The notes under the pieces are model-generated. The model made no database searches and was not told where the DNA came from. It saw nothing but the letters and a program-made list of their open reading frames with translations. This document shows, one piece after another, positions 1 through 6,688 of a stretch of 64,000 nt of DNA. This DNA comes from Deinococcus arcticus (GTDB lineage Bacteria; Deinococcota; Deinococci; Deinococcales; Deinococcaceae): NCBI RefSeq assembly GCF_003028415.1, contig NZ_PYSV01000004.1, positions 236,942-300,941 on the forward strand, in the 5' to 3' direction. Both the position numbers and the translations under genes were made by a program. Position 1 is the first letter of the stretch; every line of letters begins with the position of its first letter.

Positions 1-516
1 CACCGCGTCTCGCCGGAGATCTACCAGGAGGTGTACGGCCAGCTGGAAGCGGCTGCATACAGCACCGTGTCCTTCGACTGGGCCGGGGCGCCCGAGGGGG
101 CGCCGCCACGCGGGCCGCTATGGGCGTGGCTGATCGCCCACGGCGGCCACGTGGCCGGGTGGCAGAGCAGCCGCGCCTGGGACGCCCGCACCGCCTACAT
201 GGTGAACACCGCCCTGCTGCCCGCCCACCGGGGCCGGGGCGTGTACCGCCGCCTGCTGCCGCACGTCATGGCGGCCCTGCACGGCGAAGGCTACCCCCTG
301 ATTCGCAGCCACCATCACCTCACCAACAACGCGGTGCTGGTGCCCAAGCTGCGCGCGGGCTTCCGGATTCAGGGCCTGCAGGCCGATGACCACGGCCTCC
401 TGGCAGTCCTGATCCACAGCGCCGACGAGGTGTACCGCGCCTACATGGACGTGCGCAGCGGCCTAAGCCAACCCAGCGGCGAGGTCGCGCGGCGGCTGGG
501 GCTGCCGCTGGACTAA
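1..516 (+). CDS. GNAT-family N-acetyltransferase, 5'-truncated by the window
   Basis: The reading frame is open from base 1 through the stop at 516, so the gene starts outside the window; a GTG at 31 is an internal valine in this reading. The visible 171 residues contain the acetyl-CoA pyrophosphate-binding loop (AHRGRGVYRRLLP), the hallmark of motif A in GNAT enzymes, followed by the usual beta5/alpha4 region with SHHHLTNNAVL. The acyl acceptor cannot be deduced. It is followed directly by a strong terminator-like structure, so it ends its transcription unit. Confidence 0.75.
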   Translation, partial: HRVSPEIYQEVYGQLEAAAYSTVSFDWAGAPEGAPPRGPLWAWLIAHGGHVAGWQSSRAWDARTAYMVNTALLPAHRGRGVYRRLLPHVMAALHGEGYPLIRSHHHLTNNAVLVPKLRAGFRIQGLQADDHGLLAVLIHSADEVYRAYMDVRSGLSQPSGEVARRLGLPLD

Positions 517-519
517 GGG

Positions 520-591
520 CGTTGCACCTCACGTTACGACTTTGCAGGAGAGCACCGCAAAGTCTCCACTCCCGGTGCAACGTCCTTTTTT
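520..591 (+). terminator. Two-tier hairpin terminator after the GNAT gene
   Basis: Outer stem CGTTGCACC (520-528) pairs with GGTGCAACG (574-582). An inner stem GACTTTGC (538-545) pairs with GCAAAGTC (557-564). A T6 run follows at 586-591. The nested stems give a cruciform-like fold. Confidence 0.7.
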
Positions 592-594
592 CGA

Positions 595-655
595 TACTCG
601 CTCTGCGGCGCAGCTGTTCCAGCCCGCTCGGTTGATCTAAAGATCAACAGCGAGC
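595..655 (-). repeat. Degenerate copy of dispersed repeat family B
   Basis: Read on the minus strand, this stretch shares an ordered set of words (a CGCTGTTGAT head, then a GAGCGGGCT core, then CAGCTGCGCCGCAGAGCGAG) with 6231-6345, 22000-22075 and 49911-50000. The copy is diverged and its ends are not sharp. Confidence 0.4.
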
Positions 656-668
656 TACTTAGCGGGGC

Positions 669-1544
669 CTACGGCAGTGGGCGGAACTCGAACACGTGCC
701 CTTCGGGGTCACGCGCGGCCAGCCGCTCGCCCTGGGCCACGCAGGGCAGGCCCTCGGCGCGCACGCGGGCGGCCACTGCCGCCACATCGGCGTAGAAGGT
801 GACGTGGGCGTGGTCGCCGCCCAGCATGTCGGCCAGGCCCACCTGGGGGTCCCAGGCGTACAGCCAGCGCCGGGGCGTGCCGTTGCCGTCGGGCTCGGGC
901 GCGGGGCCCAGGGTGAACTGGGCGAAATCGCGGTCCGGCTGCTCCTTGGCCAGCGCGAGGCCGTAGGCGCGCGGCAGGCGGGCTGTCATGGCCCCGTAGT
1001 CGCCAAAGGCCAGCGCCACCTCGCGCAGGCCCAGCACCGGCAGGGCGTGGGGCTGGGCCTGCAGGGGTTCTTCAGGCACCGGCAGTGCAGGCTGGCGCGG
1101 GTCGGCGCGGTTCACGGCGCGCAGTTCCAGGCCGTGCCCGAAGGGGTCAAAGAAGTACAGCGTGGGGTCGGGGGCTTCTGGGGTGCCTAGGTTGATCTCC
1201 TGCCAGGGCAGGCCGTGGGCCGTAAGCAGGTCGCGGCAGCGCGGCAGGTCCTCGGGGCGAATCTGAAAGGCGTAATGCACATGGCTGCCGCCGCGTGCCC
1301 GCAGCGGGGCCAGCCAGGGCTCGTTCGCCTGACGGGTGACCGGGCGCCACAGGGTCAGCGTCTGCGCCGGGTTCACCCCCAGCTGCGCCACCTGCCGCGT
1401 CTCGTCCAGGTGCAGCAGCGGCAGACCCAGCACCTGCCCGTAAAAGCGCACCCCTCGCCCCAGGTGGTTGACTTCCAGCGTCAGCCCCGCCAGATCCAGA
1501 ATGGGCGAGGAATGGGTGGAGGCGTCCGGCAGGCTCAGCGTCAT
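669..1544 (-). CDS. VOC-family protein, two-domain glyoxalase/extradiol-dioxygenase type
   Basis: A 291-residue protein with two vicinal-oxygen-chelate modules. The first (about 10-145) runs from LEVNHLGRGVRFYGQVLGLP to the metal-ligand-like segment DPFGHGLELRAVN. The second (about 165-290) runs from LREVALAFGDYGA to ARDPEGHVFEFR. The His-to-Glu pattern at the end of each half is typical of CatE/YfiE-like proteins. The ring-cleavage substrate is unknown, and a glyoxalase-like or resistance role is equally possible. The start is supported by a TAGCCT box (1551-1556 on the minus strand) six bases before the ATG, which implies a leaderless transcript. Confidence 0.75.
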   Translation of the reverse strand: MTLSLPDASTHSSPILDLAGLTLEVNHLGRGVRFYGQVLGLPLLHLDETRQVAQLGVNPAQTLTLWRPVTRQANEPWLAPLRARGGSHVHYAFQIRPEDLPRCRDLLTAHGLPWQEINLGTPEAPDPTLYFFDPFGHGLELRAVNRADPRQPALPVPEEPLQAQPHALPVLGLREVALAFGDYGAMTARLPRAYGLALAKEQPDRDFAQFTLGPAPEPDGNGTPRRWLYAWDPQVGLADMLGGDHAHVTFYADVAAVAARVRAEGLPCVAQGERLAARDPEGHVFEFRPLP

Positions 1545-1550
1545 GCGCCG

Positions 1551-1556
1551 AGGCTA
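1551..1556 (-). promoter_or_regulatory. Leaderless -10 box (TAGCCT) for the VOC gene
   Basis: TAGCCT on the minus strand, six bases before the ATG at 1544. It fits the TANNNT-N6-7-ATG arrangement seen at many starts in this window. Confidence 0.5.
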
Positions 1557-1610
1557 GGCGGTGGGGGGCACGTGGGGATGGGAAGGCGGTTCAGGGGGCG
1601 TTGGGGAAGG

Positions 1611-1641
1611 GGCTATGGGCTTTGGGCCATGAGCTATGAGG
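1611..1641. repeat. Imperfect tandem heptamers, locus 1
   Basis: Reads as consecutive heptamers GGCTATG-like: GGGCTAT, GGGCTTT, GGGCCAT, GAGCTAT, then GAGG. The same heptamer family (GRGCYAT) recurs in non-coding gaps at 25603-25636 and 34263-34303. Confidence 0.55.
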
Positions 1642-1681
1642 TCAGGCGCCAGAGGCTCCCGCTCTTTTCCTCATGGCCCCC

Positions 1682-2320
1682 TCAGGGCTTCACGCCCCCC
1701 TTGCGCGGCGGGCGGTTCTTCGCACGCTTGACTGTGCCGATTTCCGCCTCGCTGGTCAGCACCGTGCGGTACAGGGTCCACCATTCGCGGGCGGTCGCGG
1801 GGTCGCGGGTAAGGGTTTCAAAGCGGTAGTAGGCGGCCTCGCCAGTGGGCAGAACAAACGTGGGGGTGCCGAAGACGCCCAGTTCGCGCGCGGCGTCCAG
1901 GTCGGCGCGCAGCTCGGCGCGGCGGGCCTGGTCGTCGGCCAGGGCGCGCTCGAAGGCGGCCAGGTCCACCCCAGCGGTCTCGGCGGTGGCCATGAGGGTG
2001 GCCGTGTCCAGCAGCTGCTTGTCTTCATGGACTGCGCGGAAGAGGGCCAGGGCAAAGGCCCAGTGCGCGGCCTCGCCCTGCCCGGCTGCCGCGTGCGAGG
2101 CCACAAAGGCGCGCAGGCTGCCCTGCTGGTGGGCCGGGCCCTCGGCACCGGACTGATCGGTCAGGCGCCAGGTCAGCGTCTGGGCGTTGTCCGGGTGGTT
2201 GCCCTCCGCCAGCGAGTAGTGGCGCAGCCGAAAGCCCTCGCCCCCGGCGCGCAGCGTGGCGGCCAGCTCGACGCCGCGCCACGCGTAGGGGCACAGGAAA
2301 TCAAAGTAGAGGTCGGTCAT
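1682..2320 (-). CDS. DsbA-family protein (FrnE / HCCA-isomerase-like)
   Basis: A 212-residue thioredoxin-fold protein starting MTDLYFDFLCPYAWRG. The active-site-like segment is CPYA near the N-terminus. The second cysteine of a classical CxxC pair is absent, which favours the 2-hydroxychromene-2-carboxylate-isomerase-like branch over a disulfide oxidase. The FGTPTF segment near the C-terminus carries the conserved cis-proline loop. A longer frame exists upstream, but a TACCGT box six bases before the ATG at 2320 supports this start. The substrate is unknown; a glutathione- or bacillithiol-linked role is inference. Confidence 0.7.
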   Translation of the reverse strand: MTDLYFDFLCPYAWRGVELAATLRAGGEGFRLRHYSLAEGNHPDNAQTLTWRLTDQSGAEGPAHQQGSLRAFVASHAAAGQGEAAHWAFALALFRAVHEDKQLLDTATLMATAETAGVDLAAFERALADDQARRAELRADLDAARELGVFGTPTFVLPTGEAAYYRFETLTRDPATAREWWTLYRTVLTSEAEIGTVKRAKNRPPRKGGVKP

Positions 2321-2326
2321 GGGGGC

Positions 2327-2332
2327 ACGGTA
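2327..2332 (-). promoter_or_regulatory. Leaderless -10 box (TACCGT) for the DsbA-like gene
   Basis: TACCGT on the minus strand, six bases before the ATG at 2320. Confidence 0.45.
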
Positions 2333-2392
2333 ACACTCTGGGCACGGCAGCACTCTGGGCGCGGTCCTCCGCTGGGCCCAGTGCCCCTGGAT

Positions 2393-2911
2393 CTAGGGCA
2401 CCACCCGGATCGTCAGGTGCAGCACCCGGGGCGGAAACACCGCCTGGGCCGCGGCGTCCAGCGGCTCCGGGGAGGCCCAGGTCAGCCGCAGCGTTTCGGT
2501 GGTGGCGGCGCCCGGCACCGCGCGCAGCACGAACGCGCCGTCCACCTGCGACAGGGCGTGGCCGTGGTCGCCCCGGGGCACACGCGCAGCGGCGATCAGG
2601 CGCAGGGCGCTGGCCTCACCGGGCCGGGGGCTCAGGGCCGCCTGCCAGCGCCGGAGATCGTTCAGGGTGTCTTCCCAGAACGGCAGCCGCAGCACTTCGC
2701 CGGGGCGCAGGGTCACGCTCTGCTGGTCCGGCGCGAAGGGCAGCGGCACAGGCAGCGTTCGGAGGGCCGTCACCGGGCGGCTGGGCTCTGTGGTGAGCCC
2801 GGTGGCCCGCTCCGCCCCGCCCGCCTGAGCCGTGTCTGTCCACCCCCCGATCAGCAGGGTCGGCAGGAGCAGCGCGAACAGGGTGGACCGGAAGGGGCGA
2901 ACTGGGGTCAT
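2393..2911 (-). CDS. Secreted protein of unknown function
   Basis: A 172-residue protein. The N-terminus (MTPVRPFRSTLFALLLP, then LLIGGWTDTAQAGG) is a signal peptide with a likely cleavage after AQA. No catalytic motif is recognised. The remainder is Pro/Arg/Leu-rich with predicted beta strands (VLHLTIRVVP at the end). The start at 2911 is chosen over upstream in-frame codons because an AGGAG Shine-Dalgarno sequence lies a few bases before the ATG and the signal peptide begins there. It is divergent from the amidase gene at 3069. Confidence 0.6.
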   Translation of the reverse strand: MTPVRPFRSTLFALLLPTLLIGGWTDTAQAGGAERATGLTTEPSRPVTALRTLPVPLPFAPDQQSVTLRPGEVLRLPFWEDTLNDLRRWQAALSPRPGEASALRLIAAARVPRGDHGHALSQVDGAFVLRAVPGAATTETLRLTWASPEPLDAAAQAVFPPRVLHLTIRVVP

Positions 2912-3055
2912 GCGGCTCCTGTGGGGCGGGTTGGGGGCAAAGGGACCATGCAGGCGGGACACCGGGACCACCGGCGCGCCGCTCATCACAGAGGCAATGG
3001 CCAATCGGGGGCCAGCATAGCCCAGTGGCGCACCATCCTGGGCCGCCCTTTCCGG

Positions 3056-3061
3056 TAGCGT
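3056..3061 (+). promoter_or_regulatory. Leaderless -10 box (TAGCGT) for the amidase gene
   Basis: TAGCGT lies seven bases before the ATG at 3069. It supports that start over the upstream GTG at 3060. Confidence 0.5.
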
Positions 3062-3068
3062 GGGGCGC

Positions 3069-3959
3069 ATGAGCACCCCGGAGACCGTGAAACTCGCCGC
3101 CGTGCAGATGCACGTCACCGACCAGCTGGACGACAACGTGGCCCGTGCCGAGGCCCATGTGCGCGAGGCCGCCCGGCAGGGCGCCCAGGTGATCCTGCTG
3201 CCCGAGCTGTTCGAGAACCTGTATTTCTGCCAGGTGGAGCGCGAAGACTACTTTGCCCTGGCCCACCCGCAGGAGGGGCACCCCTTTATTGGCCGCTTTC
3301 AGAACCTTGCGCGGGAACTGGGCGTGGTGCTGCCGCTGTCCTACTTCGAGCGGGCGGGGCAGGCACATTACAACAGCCTCGTGTGCATTGACGCCGACGG
3401 CGAGGTGCTGGGCAACTACCGCAAAACGCACATTCCCGACGGCCCCGGCTACGAGGAGAAGTATTACTTCAACCCCGGCGACACCGGCTTCCGGGTGTGG
3501 GCCACCCGCTACGGGCGCGTGGGCGTGGGCATCTGCTGGGACCAGTGGTACCCCGAAACCGCCCGGGTGATGATGCTGCAGGGCGCCGACTTCCTGCTGT
3601 ACCCCACTGCTATTGGCACCGAACCCGCCGAGGTGGAAACGCCCAACAGCCATCACATGTGGCAGCGCGCCATGGTGGGGCACGCGGTGAGCAACTCCAG
3701 CTATGTGGGCGCCGCCAACCGCATTGGCACCGAAACAGTGGGCGGCCTGACCCAGACCTACTACGGGCACTCGTTTATCTCGGACTACACGGGCGAGCTG
3801 GTGGCCGAGTTTGGTGAAACTGAAGAAGGGCCGCTGCTGCATACCCTGAACCTGCTGGAGGCCCGCAAGTTCCGCGCGGGCATGGGCTTTTTCCGGGACC
3901 GCCGCCCGGAGCTGTACAGCGCGCTGCTCACCACCGATGGGGTGACGCGCCGGGGCTAG
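3069..3959 (+). CDS. aguB: N-carbamoylputrescine amidase
   Basis: A 296-residue nitrilase-superfamily enzyme that hydrolyses N-carbamoylputrescine to putrescine, CO2 and ammonia, the last step of the agmatine route to polyamines. The catalytic triad is visible: Glu46 in LLPELFENLYF, Lys119 in YRKTHIPDGPGYEEKYYF, and Cys156 in GVGICWDQWYPE. The PGYEEKYYFNPGD and SNSSYVGAANRIG segments are characteristic of the AguB/plant NLP1 subgroup rather than generic nitrilases. Length matches the family. The agmatine deiminase partner is not in this window. Confidence 0.9.
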   Translation: MSTPETVKLAAVQMHVTDQLDDNVARAEAHVREAARQGAQVILLPELFENLYFCQVEREDYFALAHPQEGHPFIGRFQNLARELGVVLPLSYFERAGQAHYNSLVCIDADGEVLGNYRKTHIPDGPGYEEKYYFNPGDTGFRVWATRYGRVGVGICWDQWYPETARVMMLQGADFLLYPTAIGTEPAEVETPNSHHMWQRAMVGHAVSNSSYVGAANRIGTETVGGLTQTYYGHSFISDYTGELVAEFGETEEGPLLHTLNLLEARKFRAGMGFFRDRRPELYSALLTTDGVTRRG

Positions 3960-4001
3960 GCGGGCCTTGTATCCGGGCCCCTGGCGGCGCACGCTGGGGC
4001 C

Positions 4002-5228
4002 ATGACCGCTCTCCCATCTCCCACCCCGCAGGAATCGGTTGCGGCCCTGTGGCACCCGGATACCATTCCCAACCCCTACCCTGCCTATGAACAGGTGCGG
4101 GCGCTGGGGCCGGGCGGGGTGCTGCGCCTGAAACAGGCGGGCTGGGAGGGCCTGTTCATCACCAGCCACCCGGTCGCCAGCGCGGTGCTGCGCTTCCCCG
4201 GAGCGCTCAGTGGGGGCGGCCTGGAGGGTGCCGCCGGCCTTTCAGACGGCCTGCACCTCTTGCAGCACATGATGCTGTTTCATGGCGGCGCCTCGCACGC
4301 GCGGCTGCGCGGTCTGGTGGCGGCGGCCTTCACCCCGCGCGTGATAGAAGAGCAGCGCGAACTCGTGCGCGCCCTGATTGCTGGCCTGCTGGCCGAGCTG
4401 CGCGCCCAGGGCCCGGGGGCCGATCTGGTCTCGGGGCTGGCCAATCCCCTGCCCGCGCGGGTGATCATGGGCATGCTGGGCCTGTCCGGCGAGGACGAGG
4501 CCCGCTTTGTGCGCTGGTCGGCCTCGGTGGCTGATCTGCTGGGCAGCGCGGGACAGAGCCCCGACCTGATGGCCCGCATAGACGCCGACGCCCGCGAAAT
4601 GCGCGCCTACTTCCGCGACCTGGCCGGCGAACTGCGCGCCCGCCCGCAGCCGGGGCTGCTGTCGGCCATGGCGGCGGTGGAGGATGGTGGCGAGCGCCTC
4701 AGCGGCGACGAACTGCTGTCCAACGCCGTGCTGCTGCTCACGGCGGGGCACGAAACCACCAGCAACCTGATTCCCGGCGGCCTGCTGGAACTCTCGCGCC
4801 AGCCCGGGGCCTGGGCTGCCCTGACCGAACAGCCCCGTCACCCCAACGTGGCTGATGAGCTGCTGCGGATGGTTTCGCCGGTACAGATGGACGGCCGCCT
4901 GCTGGGCGCGCCGCTGACGGTGGGGGAACACACGCTGCCGGCGGGCCTGTTTGCCCAGCTGCTGCTGGGCGCCGCCAACCGCGACCCCGGTGTCTTCCCC
5001 GAGCCGGGCCGCATGGACTGGAACCGCCCCAACAGCGCCCGGCACCTTGCCTTTGCGGCGGGGCCGCATTACTGCCTGGGCGCCAGCCTCGCCCGGCTGG
5101 AAATTGCCGAGGTCTTTGCTGCCCTGGCCGAACAGTTTCCGCGCCTGCGGGTGGAATCACAGCCGCCTTTCAAGCCCAACCCGGGCCTGCGCGGCCCTGC
5201 CCGGCTGCAGGTGTGGCTGGACGGATAG
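4002..5228 (+). CDS. Cytochrome P450
   Basis: A 408-residue soluble bacterial P450. The I-helix oxygen-activation motif is AGHETTSNL (about residue 246), the K-helix ELLR lies in VADELLRMVSPV, and the haem-binding loop is FAAGPHYCLGASLARLE with the thiolate cysteine at about 355. The size is typical of class I enzymes that need a separate ferredoxin and reductase; neither is encoded nearby. Resembles the CYP families of carotenoid or secondary-metabolite hydroxylases in deinococci, but the substrate cannot be read from the sequence. Confidence 0.9.
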   Translation: MTALPSPTPQESVAALWHPDTIPNPYPAYEQVRALGPGGVLRLKQAGWEGLFITSHPVASAVLRFPGALSGGGLEGAAGLSDGLHLLQHMMLFHGGASHARLRGLVAAAFTPRVIEEQRELVRALIAGLLAELRAQGPGADLVSGLANPLPARVIMGMLGLSGEDEARFVRWSASVADLLGSAGQSPDLMARIDADAREMRAYFRDLAGELRARPQPGLLSAMAAVEDGGERLSGDELLSNAVLLLTAGHETTSNLIPGGLLELSRQPGAWAALTEQPRHPNVADELLRMVSPVQMDGRLLGAPLTVGEHTLPAGLFAQLLLGAANRDPGVFPEPGRMDWNRPNSARHLAFAAGPHYCLGASLARLEIAEVFAALAEQFPRLRVESQPPFKPNPGLRGPARLQVWLDG

Positions 5229-5298
5229 GCGCAGCGCCAGGCCGTCCGGGCCCCCACACAAAGACAGGGGGCCAGGCTGGACAAGCCTGCCCCCGTCC

Positions 5299-6117
5299 TT
5301 ACTTCCGCACCAGCTTCACGTCGAAGCGGCGGCCGGATTTCTTCACGTCCAGCGTGAGCTGCCGCGTGCCGGACACGAAGGTGCCGCTGGCCTGCTGTTC
5401 GCCGTACTGCGCCCGCACCGGCTGGTAGCCCGCCGCGCGCAGGCGGTCGGCGTACGCCACGTACACCTCGCTCAGGCGGGCGTCCTTCTCAAAGCGCACC
5501 TGGGTCTGCCGGGCCGCCGGGTCCAGGGCCGGCAGGGCGCCCAGGGTGCGGCGGCCCACCTGATACTGCGCCACGTCGCTGGTCCAGCCGGGTACCGGGG
5601 TCACCACGATGCTCAGGGCCTGGGCCAGCCCCTGGGTGCCGGTGACCTTCAGGGGCACCGCGCCGCCCTGCGTGTCTTTGACCTGCGCGATCTGCTCCAG
5701 GCCCAGCGGTGTGGGGCTGGCCACCGCCAGCACCCGGTTCAGGCCCTGCGGCAGCGACAGCAGAAAGGTGGATGCCTGTCCCTTACGGGGAAAGACGCGG
5801 GTGGTGTTGGCCTTGACAAAGTTGCCCCTGGCCTGCAACCCGCTCTCGGCCAGCAGGTTGACCCGGCCCTGGGGGTCCACGTTGAACAGGTACACGTAGG
5901 CGTCCTGGTTGACACGGGTGTAGAACTCCAGGTGATCGCCGGGCCGGTAGTCCGGCGTGCCGTTGCCGGAAGGATCACGGTTGGTGCGCACATTCACCTT
6001 CAGGGCACCGGGGACCGGATTGACGATGATGCTCTGGGCGCCCAGTTGTGGGGCCGCCGTGGCCGTGCCCAGCTGGGTCATCAGCAGCAGCGAAATGGAA
6101 GTTGCGAACAGTTTCAT
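5299..6117 (-). CDS. DUF4384-domain exported protein
   Basis: A 272-residue protein with a signal peptide (MKLFATSISLLLMTQLGTATA, likely cut before APQL). The first half contains the DUF4384 pattern: TNRDPSGNGTPDYRPGDHLEFYTRVNQDAYVYLFNVDPQGRVNLL in pieces, a beta-rich module common in envelope proteins. The C-terminal part (GTFVSGTRQLTLDVKK) looks like a second beta domain. Envelope location is inferred; the function is unknown. The start at 6117 is chosen because the signal peptide begins there; the longer frame runs into a repeat element. Confidence 0.7.
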   Translation of the reverse strand: MKLFATSISLLLMTQLGTATAAPQLGAQSIIVNPVPGALKVNVRTNRDPSGNGTPDYRPGDHLEFYTRVNQDAYVYLFNVDPQGRVNLLAESGLQARGNFVKANTTRVFPRKGQASTFLLSLPQGLNRVLAVASPTPLGLEQIAQVKDTQGGAVPLKVTGTQGLAQALSIVVTPVPGWTSDVAQYQVGRRTLGALPALDPAARQTQVRFEKDARLSEVYVAYADRLRAAGYQPVRAQYGEQQASGTFVSGTRQLTLDVKKSGRRFDVKLVRK

Positions 6118-6230
6118 GAGCGCCAGCCTGCGGGCGCCGCTTGACGCCAATCTGACTGGCGGTTCAGCTGGCCTGAAGGTCCGGGCGTGAAGCCGACACC
6201 TCGGTTGGGTTCCGGGCCGCTGATGCCACA

Positions 6231-6345
6231 GACGGAAGCTGTGCTTCCCCTGCCCACTCTCCTGCGAAGCTCTGCGAGTCTGCTGCGCCGCTGTGCCAGT
6301 CCGCCCGGATCGAATCGCTGACAACAGCGATGGGGTCGGAACTCG
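6231..6345 (-). repeat. Dispersed repeat family B, best copy
   Basis: On the minus strand it reads through GACCCCATCGCTGTTGTCAG, then GCGGACTGGCACAGCGGCGC, then AGCAGACTCGCAGAG. The same order of words occurs at 22000-22075 and 49911-50000. It abuts family A copy 1 at 6350. Confidence 0.55.
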
Positions 6346-6349
6346 TCTC

Positions 6350-6528
6350 ATGCGGACTGCCGTCCATTTCCGTCACATCCGGGAAAGAGCCGGATGTTCC
6401 CCGCCTTCGGCGCTGTTCCAGCCCAATTTCCGGAAATCCGCATTTGTTCCTTCTCTGCTCCGCAGCTCTTCGAGTCCCTCTGGTCGGAAAAATTCCGTAA
6501 CGTGTTACGGAATTTTTCGGAATCCGTC
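6350..6528 (+). repeat. Dispersed repeat family A, copy 1
   Basis: Starts ATGCGGACTGCC and ends with a long hairpin: CGGAAAAATTCCGTAAC pairs with GTTACGGAATTTTTCG. Internal landmarks are GATGTTCCCCGCCTTCGGCG, CTGTTCCAGCCCAATT and CTCTGCTCCGCAGCTCT. About 180 bp, shared with 24305-24487 (inverted) and 48329-48508. Small ORFs within it look like repeat-derived artefacts. Confidence 0.8.
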
Positions 6529-6529
6529 T

Positions 6530-6688
6530 CATGCGGACTGCCATCCATTTCCGGGACATCCAGAAAAGAACTGGATGTTTCTCCACTTCCCGGACATCCG
6601 CACTCTTTCCTGCTCTGCGGCGCAGCTCTGCGAATCCCTCCGGTCGGAAACATTCCGTCATGGGTGACGGAATGTTTCGGAATTCGTA
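6530..6688 (+). repeat. Dispersed repeat family A, copy 2 (shorter)
   Basis: Tandem to copy 1. Starts ATGCGGACTGCCATCCATTT and ends GGAAACATTCCGTCATGGGT followed by the complementary arm. It lacks the central CGCTGTTCCAGCCCAATT block present in copies 1, 3 and 4. The hairpin arms differ from copy 1 (ACATTCCGTCA instead of AAATTCCGTAAC) but remain complementary, which indicates compensatory change. Its right end touches the priA stop codon. Confidence 0.75.

Noticed and set aside
1673..3058. 461-codon plus-strand frame
   Set aside because: Spans two minus-strand genes and their gap; no domain and no start signal.
6164..6661. 165-codon frame within the repeat cluster
   Set aside because: Coding potential comes from family A and B repeats; similar short frames appear at every copy and diverge with the repeat.
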